DNA of 64,000 bases from Marchantia polymorpha subsp. ruderalis (Eukaryota; Streptophyta; Marchantiopsida; Marchantiales; Marchantiaceae). Each line of letters starts with the position of its first letter. The first letter of the stretch is position 1. The stretch is taken from the NCBI GenBank assembly GCA_037833965.1, contig AP031359.1:3716001-3780000 (forward strand). The letters run 5' to 3'. The notes under the pieces were generated by a model. That model saw only the letters and a list, made by a program, of their open reading frames with translations, was not told the DNA's origin and searched no databases. Positions 23,901-36,000 of the stretch are shown here, piece after piece. Position numbers and translations under genes: made by a program.

Positions 23901-24755
23901 AACTAAAAACCATATTTTTTACTATTGCTAGAGCAATATCAGGCCTAGTGCACACCATTAAATACATGAGGCTATCTACAGCTTCTTCATAGGAAACAAA
24001 TGACATTCTTTCTTTCTCCACAACATCTGTAAGACATTGAGCTACAGAGAGTTTAAAATGTGTTGGCAGAGGAGTCCATGCTACTTTCGAATCGACCATG
24101 TTGAACATGTCAAGTATACGTCAAACATACTTGCCGAGACTCAACCATAGCTTCTTCTGTTCAAAATTCCTATAAATAACCATGCTTAATATCCTCTTTG
24201 ACTTTCCCATATCCTTCATCTTAAATGCAAACTTTAGCTGACTATTGCATTTATCAACATCGGATTGATTTTTTGCCAAGATGAGCATGTCGTCAAAGTA
24301 AAGTACTAAAATGATGAGATTGAATGTCTCATCATTCACTTCTTCATATAGACACAAGGATCATACACGCTTTGTAGAAAACCTTGTGCCTTCATAAACT
24401 CATCAAAACGTGTATTCCATGCCCAGGAGCTTGCTTCAGTCCATACAATAATTTCATCAATCTACAAACCAAACTCTCATGGCCTTTGACCTCAAAGCCA
24501 ATTGGTTGTCTCATGTAGATCCCCTCTTCTAAATATTCATAAAGAAAGGTTGTAACCACATCCAACTGGTCCATAACAAGATTGAATATTGCAGCCTAAT
24601 TATAACATACTTTGCCACATGCAAAAAGTCCTCGTTATAATCCAAACCTTTCTCTTGTGTGAAACCTCTAACCACCAACCTGGCTTTAAAGTCTCTCGCC
24701 TCATCTCATGCTAGATTGTCTTTCTGCTTGTACATGCACTTGGAGTCAATCAATG
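23833..24755 (-). pseudogene. Ty1/copia reverse transcriptase, broken
   Basis: Minus-strand frames in order: DSKCMYKQKDN and FKARLVVRGFTQEKGLDYNE (about 24600-24750), QLDVVTTFLYEYLEEGIYMR with QPIGFEV and CRLMKLLYGLKQAPG (about 24392-24574), VLYFDDMLILAKN (the YxDDM catalytic block, near 24300), and YLMVCTRPDIALAI (about 23940). These are consecutive copia RT blocks. RNase H is missing: the frame ends at the tandem array. Stops at 24715 and several frame breaks show it is dead. The right edge, 24755, is where gypsy DNA was inserted. Confidence 0.85.
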
Positions 24756-24820
24756 TGTGATAACCAACAATTATCAAAATGAAGCTTAATGATAAAGATT
24801 TGTTTCCACAGAGACAGATG
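24756..24820 (-). mobile_element. Giant-LTR 3' terminal fragment
   Basis: Read on the minus strand, this 65-bp piece ends in TTATCACA at 24756 and matches the last 65 bp of the LTR copy ending at 3689. It is cut at 24820 by the complete LTR that starts at 24821. It therefore records an earlier insertion into the copia element that was itself hit by a later one. Confidence 0.65.
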
Positions 24821-25362
24821 TGTAATGACAGATAAATACCAAAATGGAGCATAATGGTATAGATCCGATCCCACGAGTACAGAAAAAAACACAAAAGTCA
24901 CGATTTGTCACAAGATAACATTCTATTACGAAGTTTTACTTCTTAGGCCAATGCTACTCCCAGAAGACACTACTCCAGCTAGAGCCGAAGACTCACAGGG
25001 TAGTGCAAAACCGTACTCACAACCTGAACCTTTTCCAATCAAAACCTGTGAGAATCGCAAGCGATCCCACACTCATATTTCAGGGGGTAAACCTCCCAGC
25101 ACTGCAAAAATCTCAACACAGTGACCTGAATACTCAGACCTGAACTTGCTTAAATCCCGCAGTAACCCAAGGCTACCCAAGACATCTAAGCTAAATACTC
25201 ACGACTCCCTATGCGGTAACCTCGACAACCAGGAGCGCCTTGTGCTCATAGTCTGGATCACACACCAGCACATAGACACACAACGAAGACAGAATGACAG
25301 TTGAGACAAGCCAATAGACAGAAAAGCCCCTCCAAGGAAAGAGCCTTGGGCCTCTTTATTCA

Positions 25363-28300
25363 CAATGGCAAATATGGGATATCAACCGCCTGAGGCGAAT
25401 CGGTCCCAAGGGCTGTGCTGTCCAATATAACGGTTACAGCATCGTCTGAACTACTCTCTACTCCTAATCTACGCAACACGTTTACAATTTCTACTTCTAC
25501 ATTCTGGCGCGCCTCATTCAATTCCTATGAAAATGAATTAACTAACTCTACAATCTGTTTGTGCCATGCGGATCCGTTGGACTTCGCGCTCATCAGCCGT
25601 CGCTCGAGTAGATCTAGCTTCAACCACTTCACCGAATCCAATCCCCACATCGCGAACCCGTTCAAGCACTTCTCTAATCGCAATCTCAACATGTCGGTTG
25701 AATCCTCCCGCAGCTGACGGTAGGCATCATCTGCCTTTTGCATTTTCCTTTGCGACTCTTCCGATCTCATCTCCGCCTTTCCTAACTGCTCCCGTAACCG
25801 TCGACAGTCAGATTCAACATTTAATCTACATTCGACTTCCGAAGACTTGGCCGACTCGCAATCTGCCAATTTCTTGGCCCAATCCTTCAATTCTTCTTTG
25901 TGCTTCTGATATCCTGCTGACAGACTTGCTGACAGCACCTCCGCACGTCGGAATTCCATTTCGTACTTCGCGTCAATCTCCGAGATTTCCCTACGAAGAT
26001 CTTCCTCCGCCGTCTTCGTACCTGCGAGCTTGCCCTAAAAATCTTTGGCGATACGAGCTTCTTCGGCTCTTCGGGCTTCCAACTTAGCAAGTTCCTCGAC
26101 ATGCGTCTTCTCTTGCTTCTCCGCAACAGCGATCAGCCGCTCCGATCTTTTACTTGACGCCTTGTAAGCTTCCATGGATTTCTCCAATCTTGCCATCAAA
26201 TCCACTGTTACTTTCTGGGCATTTTCATTAGAGATACGAAGTTCTCCACATGTCTCTTCCAACTCTGCACAGCGCCCGGATTCCTTCTCTAGGTTCAGCT
26301 GCAGTACTGTGCACTTAGTTTTCTTCTCCCGAAGCTGGGCTTCTCGCTCTCGCACCAATGCAGTTTCGGACTCCCACTCCCTCTTCACTGCAACTGCTCT
26401 CTTGAGCTTCGTCATATTCCTAATCATTGGTACATAGAATTCTGGCTCCTCCGTTACAGCATACTTCAGTCTCTTCCCGTCCAAGTACTTCAACAATGGA
26501 ACTACACTATCCTGCAAGAATTCATGAAATGTAATTTCCAATGTCTTCACATCTTCGCCCGAAGTCTTCTCTCCTTCTTCGGGTCTCACCTCTTCCACAG
26601 GAGATGTCGGCAGTGTAATGCCCTCGGCTTCTACCACCGTCTCTCCAACCCTTGCGACAACCTGTTCCAGAATCTCCTCGCTCAGAGTAAACTCCTTGTC
26701 CAGGTCCTCGTTCATCTTCATCTGAGGTGTCCCTTCGCCTTGCGCAGACCGTGTCCGCTCCAAAGACAGAGAAATCAGACTTACCAATTCCGTTCCCTCC
26801 TTCAAAGGTTTTGCCGGTATATCTGCCGGAACTTCGATTGACACCTCTGAAGAGACCCCTAACTCCACAAGTCGCATTACCTTGCTAGTTGCGATAAGCT
26901 CGTTCGCGTGTCGCAATTGCTCATTATACACATCTGTGCGTGCCACAATCCTACCCCAAAGCTCCATCTCTCAGTCTTCATCACGACGACCTCTCGCCGA
27001 AGGTCTTTGGTCATGCGTTCTTCTTTGGCTCTACACTCCTTCTCCTTAGCCAAGTTCAGCCGAAGGACTTCACACTCCATTTCCTTTGCCCGAAGGTGAT
27101 CCTCTTGCTCTACAAAGTCACCTTCATGGTCGCGCACTCGGACGACAAGCTCGCAACGCTTTCTGTTGCCCTTGCAATTGCTTCCACTCACTCTCTCTTC
27201 ACTGCCACAGCGCGCTTAATTTGAGTTCTGTTCCTCACTAATTGTTCATAGGATTCTATCTCCTTCGTGACAGCGTACTTTTCTCGCTTCCCATCCAAAT
27301 ACTTTAGTAGAGAAACCACGCTATGCTGCAAGAATTCTGGAAATAAAACTACTAACTCCTTCGCTTCTTCCTTCAAAGCCTTCTCCTCAACTTCGGGTCT
27401 TATCACTTCCTAAGGTGGTTGTGGCGAGGGAATCTCAGAGAAGTCCATCATCGTCTCCGTAACCTGCGCTACCACCTGCTCCAATATCTCTTCACTCAAA
27501 GTAAGTTCCTTTGCCTGCTCTTTGCTCGTCTTTGGCTGTGGTACTTCCTCCCCGAAGGCTTCGTCCTCTCCAAAGGTGGAAGACTTGGACTTAACGTCGT
27601 TGTTCTTTACTCTGAAGGTTCCACTTCTTCCTTTATCGGGTCCTCGTTTTGTACTTCCAAAGGTAATGCCCCTTTAGTCCAAATATTCGACTCCTCTCTC
27701 GTATCTTCGTCCGTCGTAGATGTAACTGCCTCCAACATGGCAACACTATCCTTCGAAGACGCGAATACTACCACCTTGCGGTTTGCTTTCTCCTTCGGCC
27801 TGGCCCGTCGCTTTGGCGTCTTCAGCTGCGTTATCTGTGTCTCGGCCATTCGCTATTTTGGTCTTCAGACTTCGCCGCTAGCGTCGGCTACCTTCTGTCT
27901 CTTTGCCGGTCTCCTATCCGATTGGTCTTTGACTGAAACGACATTCACTCGAACTGGTTCCTGTGATGTCCTTCGAGGAGACTCTTTGGCTTGGATGTCG
28001 TCTTCTTCCTCAGTGCCTTCATCTGAATCAATCGTCAACACCTCCCGCTCCTTGGGGAATCACTTTTTCTCATTCTTTGTTAGTAACATCATCCCTTGAT
28101 AGAAGTAGGGTGTAATGTGGTTAATCAAACCTCCCTTCCATCTAATACTGACGTTAATCCAAACTAGGTCGTAGAATATCTTCGCCCATTGGATTGCTTT
28201 CCCTTGCAATGCGCGATCTAAGAATCCGACCTGCCATGCTGTGACGTAGATCATAAGATATGCATCACCGCTAGCACAACTGCTCGCCTCATCGGGTCGC

Positions 28301-28676
28301 AATATTCCACTATCAGCCATCCGTTTGTGCTCAATCGCAAAATCTTGAAGGGTGACGCGAATGTAAACTCTTCGGCGCGCGTCACCTTCACACTCTCCTT
28401 TTTGAATACAAAGTCGCCATCGTTCCCAGCGCATGGTCCCAAGATCCTCGTCTAGTGCTCGAGCGTACACAACATCGATTGTCTCAGAGATTGGTGCCCT
28501 TGAGCCGATTGTTGTCCATCATCTCCGTGCTGATAATCGCCGATACCCAATTCCAGTCCCACAACAAAAAAATCCAGGCGCGTCGTGATCAGCTCCAGTC
28601 AATACTTTCTAAATTCAACATCGGGCACCTTGAGCGAGACCAATTTTGGCACAATAGCTTTCGTGGATCGCATCAT
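25363..28676 (-). pseudogene. LTR-borne coiled-coil protein, broken, with duplicated core
   Basis: The frame begins at ATGATGCG (28676: MMRSTKAIVPKLVSLKVP) and runs through KVTRAEEFTFASPFK, VGFLDRALQGKAIQWAKIF and GMMLLTKNEKK to a nuclear-signal-like stretch, TPKRRARPKEKANRK (27607-27849). The core FLQ-SVV-LLKYLDGKR-KYAV then occurs twice, near 27300 and near 26490. Long coiled coil follows (26035-26967, the longest open piece at 310 aa, and 25525-25959), ending at the TGAATAAA poly(A) signal. Several stops and frame changes break the gene. The function is unknown. The basic patch and coiled coil suggest a nuclear self-associating protein, which is inference. Confidence 0.6.
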
Positions 28677-28986
28677 GTCTCTGATTGTGTCTTCCCTGCT
28701 CCAAGAACCTCTTGATTGCAATTCCTTCTCTCTCGCATAATGTCGGGGAGCGAAATGTTTGCTTTGTGCCCTTACCCTCGACGCCCTAACGGTTCCCACA
28801 TGCGCGCAAATTGGCAGTCGCAATGCGTGAGGTTTTTGTCCGACCCTTGGCAAATTCAAATTGTGACCACCAAAGATGTCTGCGCCAATGATCCGAAGAT
28901 CCAATTTCATCGGATCGGATTTCATCTTCCTTTTCCTGGTTAACTAATTTTCATTAAATCTTCTAACTTCTACGACTTAAAACTTA

Positions 28987-28994
28987 AATTTATA
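28987..28994 (-). promoter_or_regulatory. TATA-like box of the giant LTR (copy d)
   Basis: TATAAATT lies about 68-75 nt inside the LTR start. Equivalent boxes occur at 45047 (TATAAG, plus) and 45952-45958 (TATATAAG, minus), each 71-72 nt from its own LTR start. The constant spacing across copies argues for a real promoter element at the very edge of the LTR. Confidence 0.5.
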
Positions 28995-29061
28995 CGTTCT
29001 TTAAAAAATTTGTTTAAATTTTACTTCTTTATGCAAAAATTGAAAAAACTAGGCATCACAT

Positions 29062-29082
29062 GCTTTCCTCCCCATTTGTGAG
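29062..29082 (-). promoter_or_regulatory. Polypurine tract of gypsy element
   Basis: On the minus strand, CAAATGGGGAGGAAAGCA directly precedes the LTR start TGTGATGCC. A near-identical tract, CAAATGGGGAGGGGAGTA, precedes the LTR at 42656. This is the plus-strand priming site expected immediately upstream of a 3' LTR. Confidence 0.75.
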
Positions 29083-31178
29083 CGACCCCGCGAACACTTC
29101 AAGAATAGTAATTCTTCAATCGCCAGCCGTTCACATGAGTCCTCATCATCTAGCCAGAGAGTTCTGCCAATTAAATTGACCCATTCGGAAACACTTCTAT
29201 TACTTGATAGGGTCCCATCCATCGTAGATGTAGCTTCCGTGGAAACATGACATGCCGACTGTCATACAATAAAGCTAGATCTCCTTTGAGCAACGTCACC
29301 GGTCGAATTTATTTGTTGTATGTCTCTTTTCTTTTCAATTGCACCTGCTCCGTACGGTGCATCGCTTCTTGTCTACGCTCTTCCAAGGATAACACCTCCT
29401 ACAACCAATAAAGTTGACTCTCTTCCTTGTCAAGTCATCGGCGATCCAACAGCTAATGAGTGGGCACTTCAAACTCAATAGGAAGGATTGGATGCTTACC
29501 ATATTTTAGGAAGTACGATGTCTGCTTGGTAGTCACCTTCTCTGCCGTACGATAGATCCATAGTGCGGCTGGTAGCTTAGTATCTCAGTCATGTGCATGA
29601 CTTAATGTGAACTTTAGCGATATCTTGTAGAGCAATCCGTTTGAGTTCTCCGTTAGCCCATTTGCCTTTGGGCTGTAAGGGGTTGTCTTTTGATGCTTAA
29701 TCTGGAAGTGGAAAGTGAGGTCCTCAATGTTTGAATTCAAGAAGTGTGTTCGTCAATCACTGACAAGTTCTAGTGGGCATCCGTATCTTGTAATAATAAA
29801 TTCAGACAAGAACTTAGACACGGTCGCCGCATCTTCTCTTCGAGTAGCCTTCGCTTCTATCATCTCGGTGGCATAATCCATTACCACTAGAATATATCGT
29901 CTTTGAGTATGTTTGGTAGCTCGTTGAATCGGCTCCACGAAGTCAATTCTCCATTTTTTGAAAGGTGCTAAGGGCATAATTGGAACTAACGGCCAGCGCG
30001 TAGTAGGAGTTCGTCTTTCTGTTCTTTGATAGTATTCACACCAATGAATGTAATCGTGCACGTCCTTGAACATAGTAGGCCACCAGTATCCTGCATTCAT
30101 AATCTTTGCCACCGTGTTCTTAGTGGCATAATGTACTCCAACATCTTTGGTATGCTTGGCTGCAATAACTCGTTCTACTTTCGTGACCTCCAGAAAGCGA
30201 CATTGCCGCTCATCAAGGAGCAGCTTGAATAGCATCCCGTGTTGGATCTGGTATGGTCCAGCCTTGTGTATAAAGACTGTACGCTGCTCTGCATTCATCC
30301 CCTCTAGACATTATAGAGTAAGTGAGTAGCGGTAAAGGTCCACGAACCGTGAGTGAGGGCTCGCCGCTCGTCAAGGAAACCATCAACCAACTCTGGCTCT
30401 TCAGGTTGCGTCCACAGCCGAGACATGTAATGTGCATTTTCATGATGGATACCCTTCCGAGTCTGTACCCTAAAAGTAAACTCCTGTAGTAATAGTATCC
30501 ACCTTGCAATACGTCCTGATAAGTTGGCTTTCTTCATCAAATGTTGTAGAGCATAATGATCTACATGGAAAACAAAGCCATAGCCTAGCAGATAGTGTCA
30601 AAATTTCATCACCGAAAACACCATACCCAACGCCTCGCGTTCCGTCGTGATGTAATTTTTTCAGCTGCTGACAATTGCGTGCTAGCAAAGTAGATCGGAT
30701 AATCTTTTTTGTTTTCATCTTTTTGGCTTAGCACTATCCCAATGGCGAAGGCTCAAGTATCCACAAATACGTGGTACGTTTTTTCCAAGTCGGGACTACG
30801 TACAACCGGTGCAGAGGTAGCTTGAGTTCTTCAAACGCTCTTTGTTGCTCCTCTCTCCATTCGTAGGGCTTATCTTTCTTCAACAGCTTGGTAAGGCTGG
30901 CCGCAGTGACCGCATATAGATAAATGAATATTCTATAGTAGCCAACGTGCCCCAAGAAGGCTCGCAGCTCCAGAAGGTTCGTTGGTGGCTATAGAGCCAT
31001 GATGACTTTGACCTTCTCTTTGTATACTGCTATTCCTTCGGCGGACACTCGATGTCCTAACAAGATGCCGCTTATCATGAAAAAGAAGCATTCTTCCGGA
31101 TGAAGAGACAACTTAGACTCCCTGCACTTTTTGAATGTCTGCTGTAAGTGACTAAGGTGTTGATCGCAAGGTCCAATT
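29083..31178 (-). pseudogene. Ty3/gypsy pol: RT end, RNase H, integrase (broken)
   Basis: The minus-strand order is RT C-terminal end (MGHVGYYRIFIYLYAVTAAS, 30734-30955), RNase H (30470-30718 and a thumb-like GRIARWILLLQEFTFRVQTR), integrase with a degraded zinc-binding region and the catalytic-core start FKKWRIDFVEPI through ITRYGCPLELVSD (29753-30298), then a C-terminal GPYR-type region near 29200. The RT catalytic block is missing: the element is cut at about 31178 against copia sequence. No chromodomain is evident after the integrase. Many stops are present. It matches the pol at 42680-44970 and belongs to the same family. Confidence 0.82.
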
Positions 31179-31193
31179 TTGCAAGGCCCAATG

Positions 31194-31800
31194 AATTGAT
31201 GGCAAATATTTCACCTTGAATCCAATTTGAGTATCAACTTGTATGCGCCAACTTTTGAAGGTTGAAAACACCTCAGACTTGTGGGTTATAAAATATACCC
31301 ACAAGCGGAGTAATCATCTATAGAAGAAACATAGTACAACTTTTCATATAGTGAGGCAACAAGAGAGGATCCCCACATGTCACTATGTACATACTCTAGT
31401 TTCTCTGTGGAACTATGAGTTCCAATGTCAAAAGCTTGTCTACGCTGTTTTTCCATGATGCAATGTTTACAAAATAACAAGTCAAATTTACCCAAACTAG
31501 ATAACACCTTTGTTTTTTTATCAAGAAGAGACATGTATTGATCACTCATATGGCCTAATCTAGATTGCCATACATAAGACATCTCAACGCAAGATATGGT
31601 TAGGTGAACTTCGTCACAAGTAGTGATGACCTCTAATAAGTACATGTTATTATGCTTGTATCTCCAAAGAATAACCTTTTTATCACATGATCTAATATCT
31701 AACACGCCTTGCCTAGAGCTTCATTCTAAGCCGTGTGAGTCCAACACTCCAAGAGAGATCAAGTTGTCATGTATTTTTGTATATACTAAATTTAAACATC
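31194..31800 (-). pseudogene. Ty1/copia GAG-pre-integrase and integrase start
   Basis: Minus-strand frames give IHDNLISLGVLDSHGLE, then VWQSRLGHMSDQYMSLLDKK, FCKHCIMEKQRRQAF, EYVHSDMWGSSL, YYVSSIDDYSACGYIL, and after a stop HKSEVFSTFKSWRIQV. This is the copia GAG-pre-integrase zinc region followed by the integrase core start. The frame stops at about 31194 where gypsy DNA begins. The RT of a copia element in the same orientation resumes at 24755, so both parts may belong to one element split by the gypsy insertion, with about 300 codons lost between them. Confidence 0.8.
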
Positions 31801-32690
31801 AAGCTAGGGTTTATGTTCCCGTAGAGTATAGGGTCGATAAAGACTTGAAGAATGTCAATTTTTTGAGTCGAGCCTATAGCGTTGGACGAGCGAGTGTCCT
31901 CAAGCGTCGACATGGATTCTCAAGACGAGTGGGTTGGGCTCAATTTATGTATGTAACGGTTTTGTTGCCACTGGAGTATTCAAGACTAATGCGTTTTCTA
32001 GTGAGAAAAAACACGTTATTTCACTCGAATAACACAGTTTCTCGTTAGAGATCGTACAAAGCCGATGAGGATGATTGAGGTTTTGGCGATTTACCTCACT
32101 TGTAAAACTTTGGAGTTTGAAGTGGTTTTGGGCGGTAGGCTGTATAAAAAAAGAAGAATTTTTCGTGGTAATTTTGAGAGTCTAGGTGATTTTTGCACTC
32201 AGATTCCACTAAAAGGTCCAAAGATTTTACTTGGTGGGAGATTTTTCGCGTGTGTGACGATATCGACGGATGTTATGGTCAAGGAAATTTTTGAAATTGA
32301 AGTGCAAAAAGACGAGAGTGTGATTCTTGCTGTCCTTTGGGTTTTTGACTCCGCTGCGTTTGTGTCAAAGTGGATTGAAGACGTGATGGCGTGATTGAAG
32401 TCTCAAGAGCAGGAGTTGATGTAGGTCGATCAAGGAAATGTTCGGCCTACAGGGATTGGATATATAGCAGAAGGACAAAAAATTTAAACGGGAAGAAGAA
32501 GTGAAGTAAATAGAACTTATTTATCAAATTTACGTGTTCGAACAATAGCCGTCTTAAGTAGATTGTGTATTGGAGCTCTGACAAGTGTGGCAAACTTTAT
32601 GGACACCCGAGAAGAGTCTTGTGAAATTGGTGAAAGTCTTGATGTTCAATAGCGGAATTCACTTGGGTTGGACAGTATTGATCATCAATT
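31801..32690. other. Unassigned sequence, probably transposon-derived
   Basis: Two plus-strand frames (31623-32048 and 32065-32394) overlap this region, but neither shows a domain I recognise. The 109-aa frame at 32065 has no obvious homology motif. It lies between the copia integrase and the gypsy pol remnant, and may be LTR or untranslated DNA of the second gypsy element. Confidence 0.4.
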
Positions 32691-33037
32691 TTCCTCTTGG
32701 AGGTTCCAAGAAAAAATGTGAATTTTAGTTGGCTGCAATTCGAAATAAATTTTGCTGGGTAGGAATTTCCGGCCATATGAGGTGAAAGCTAGAAAGGTGC
32801 AGCACTTACTCACATTTTGTTCGCTTGTGGTCGGAGCAATTGATCATCTGGTTGGAATAGTCGATGGAAACTCGACTATGTGAAAACTAAACTCCATAAT
32901 GTCATCCTCTTGGCTAGTGCATGGGTTCCGACTCACACCGTCCAACATTTAAGTTTGCAGCTCCAGGTCTATGCATCACTTGGAAGTCATACTCTTGTAA
33001 GATGAGACCTCATCGTGCCAGCTTCTCTGTAGGCTTG
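32691..33037 (-). pseudogene. Gypsy element 2, end of RNase H region
   Basis: The minus-strand frame reads ARWGLILQEYDFQVMHRPGA and then ANLNVG, followed by DGVSRNP. This continues directly from LKWLMESDKL on the other side of the inserted LTR (36345 onward): GCTTG is the shared 5-bp target site. Integrase of this element is not visible further left. Confidence 0.7.
33033..33037. repeat. Target-site duplication GCTTG (left)
   Basis: GCTTG at 33033-33037 flanks the LTR start and recurs at 36345-36349 directly after the LTR end. Removing 33038-36349 rejoins the gypsy RNase H frame. Confidence 0.88.
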
Positions 33038-36000
33038 TGTGATAGGCCAGTTTTTTCATTTTTTCGGAAATAAGATAGTAGGTTGGGAGATTGATGTCAC
33101 TTTTAACTTTTAGGGTAGAAGTAATTAGATTAGAACAGAATATGTCTGTTACGAGGTAGAAAAGGTAGTAGTAGCAACCTTGAGGTACTCTCAGCCAAAG
33201 CAAGGGCCTTCAGGAGATAAGTGAGGTCCTATTCCGGCGGGACATATCGAGAAGAAGGAAGATTGGGTTCTTCTGAGTATCTAGACAGGTACTCAAGAGA
33301 GGGTACTCACCATGCACGAATGAGGACCTCGGAGCTTTGCGGTTACATGAACGGTGAAGGACACCCGTGGACGTAAAAGATAGTGCCGCACGGGAAAGAA
33401 TTTGAATGGGGGCACCTTCAATTCACACGCATGGGAAACCGTTGCGATGGCGGGGTGTACCCAAGGAGCCAAGAGCTTGACGCTTGCATTTCATGAACAC
33501 ATTGTGCAATCGACGCGGGATAAAGGCGCGGAGACGAGAACGGAGGGAACCAACGATGACGCGACCGATCAAATTGCATGTTCTGCGAGTGCCCGAAGTC
33601 GGATTATGAGCTTATCGCCGCGATTTGATTCTCACAAAGATGGATTTCCTGTTGTGGGATTGGAATTGGACAAGCAATGCGATCATTCACGAGTGGGATA
33701 ACAATGGGTTGACGAAGCCACCGGGCTATCGAACCAATCCTGATACCTGGCAAATTTGGGATTGGAAGAAGGTACTTGGTCGGTGCGCGGGGGATGTCGG
33801 TTAAATTACATTCGATAGAGAGAGTGTTCGAGTGACGAGAGAGGAGGAAAGAGCTTATGTCGACCTGTTCAAGCATCCCCGCACGTAGAAGAATGGTTAT
33901 CGCACAGTGTGGTATCGTGACCGATTGAGGCGAAACATTGAGATGGCTTTGATGCAAATTCTTCATCCGTCTCGATCAACCTATATGATGACTTGGCAGG
34001 TGGGATTCATCGAGAGAGCATTGCGAGGAGATCGTATTCATTGAACGTGTATCTTCTGGACAGCCACCCGGCAACACATCGGGCTGATTCAGGGAGGGTC
34101 TACTTGTTATTTGTCTCCGTTCTTGATTAACTTCTACAGGGGTATGGAAATATTGACTCCTGCAGAGATTGAAGCCTTTCCATCGTGAGAAGTACCACAA
34201 GAAGGAGAAGAAGTGGTGTTGGCTAACGAGGTCAACTCGGACCTTGAGGGCAAACTGCGGAAATCACTCCAGCAGAGGAGAAAGCGGTTTCGAGACCGGC
34301 AAGACTCACAGCCGAAGAAGAAACGAAGAATCGATGAGGCCACCGTAGCAAAGGACCGGTAACGACATGCGGCTCTCATTGAGATGCGATCACCAGACTT
34401 TCGGGCCAGGTCGAAGATGAAGGCTAGGAGGTTGATTCTGGAAGAGTATAGTAGCACGGAGAGTAGAAGGGCTGCGGCAAGAGATCCACCTATGCTGGAA
34501 GCAGGGCCAGTGGCGATGGCATCCACAGAGAAGGAGAAATCGATGGGGAAGAAGCCTTGAATTATAGAAGAACGGCCGACGCCTGTTAAGCCACAACGGG
34601 CTCCAAGGAAAGATAAGCGGAAGGCGGTCTTGACTGAGGAAGTTCCTTTGAGGCAGAATGAGGATCCTTTGGAGGGCATCCGGATGAAGGTCCCTCGGGA
34701 ACGGGCCGCTGAGGTAAAACGATGTCGTCGGACACTTAAGAGGACCTGTGGCATTGGAGGAAGACGTCTTCTAGGCCGTAGAAGACGTAGCAGTAGCTCA
34801 AAGTGGACTGTAGAAGGTAGCCTCACCCGAGACCTCCACTAACACAGTCATACTAGAGACGGGTGAGGAACCCTTAGCAAAAGAGATACAGTCACCAGTC
34901 CCTGGTGCCGCCGATATGTTGTGTGTGCAGGTACTTCCGTTGCTCCAGTACCTCGATCGGAAGCGGGAGAAGTATGCAGATGGCCGCACCAATGAAACCT
35001 ACGTGGAGATAGTGCGTAAGCAAACACGGACCAAGGTAGCGGTGGCGGCTGAGGTCGCCGCGAAGGAACGTAAGAGTTAGCCAACAGAAGCAAGGTACCA
35101 AGCACTTCAGAAGAGGCTCGCTAAGGAAGTTGAGAAGCGAAGACATTCGGAGCAAGTTTGCGAGGGTCTTCGAGAGGACGTGGAGAGAGCCAAGTGCGCA
35201 AGTGTGGATCTCTTGAGGAGGCTAGAGGCATGCAGGACCGCATACGACGCCGAGTCATTGAAGGTTGATGAGCTGTCAGCTGCCACAAAGAAGCGGGAGC
35301 AAGAGTACCAAATTGAGTTGGCGGTGAGGCCGAAGAAGCTAATCAAGTACTAAGCTGCGCGGATTTTGAATCTGGAATTAATCGAGAAACTAGAGGCGCA
35401 GTGAAGTGAACTGAGCACGTAACGGTTGCAAGCTAAGGAGCAGTTATACGAGGTGGAAACGAAATTGATGGAGGCCGAGGGAAAGAATCGGCAATAATCC
35501 AAGGAGACCCGTGACGTCTTAACTGCGAGAGTGGAGCAGTGTTTGCGCGGGTATGTCTTGTGGCAAATTGAATCACACAACGGACTTTGGTTACGCAAGA
35601 TTGAGTATTGTGCAGCCGAATTGATAGCGCGAAGCGGACGGCGACATCGCCGGTTAGCCAAGAAGCTCGAATCGCATCTTACGAGATCGCGGGACGCGGT
35701 GGCAAATCTGGAGTTAGAATTAGTAGGCGTTTTGAGAAGATTAGGTCTAGAGCGGAGGTTAGAGGGAGCGGCAACTGCCGACTCCGCAAGTGTAGGACCT
35801 GTTCGGTGCTCACATCGTAGCGGGTAACAGTTTTGGTTGTTAGGAATAAAGTAGTCCAAAACATTGGCCTTGGGGGTTTTTTCTCAATTTAGGTTCTCAC
35901 TTTTGAGAGGTACTTTGGTTTGTCAAAGATACCGCATCCAAAGTAGGGGCCCCAATTTGAATGTTCTAAAATAGCGATTAGCTAGTGACAAAATTTAAGC

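Larger units (their letters stand above)
24821..29061 (-). mobile_element. Giant LTR, full-length, attached to gypsy pol (copy d)
   Basis: This is a 4241-bp LTR on the minus strand from TGTGATGCCTAG (29061) to CATTACA (24821). Its start directly follows the purine-rich tract GGGGAGGAAAGCA of the gypsy pol region at 29062-31178, the position of a 3' LTR. In order it contains a TATAAATT box at about LTR position 68-75, a leader of about 300 bp, the broken coiled-coil frame, TGAATAAA, and a terminal segment of about 540 bp. Relative to the other copies it repeats the core coding block, which accounts for part of its length. The left flank is a fragment of another copy. The partner 5' LTR is not in the window. 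Confidence 0.75.

Noticed and set aside
27419..28099. 226-aa plus-strand frame
   Set aside because: It is the antisense shadow of the LTR-borne frame of copy d. No motif is present and it is rich in S/F/V as expected of reverse-strand K/E coding DNA.
34134..34826. 230-aa minus-strand frame
   Set aside because: It is the antisense shadow of the subfamily B coiled-coil coding region, which has family-wide support on the plus strand.
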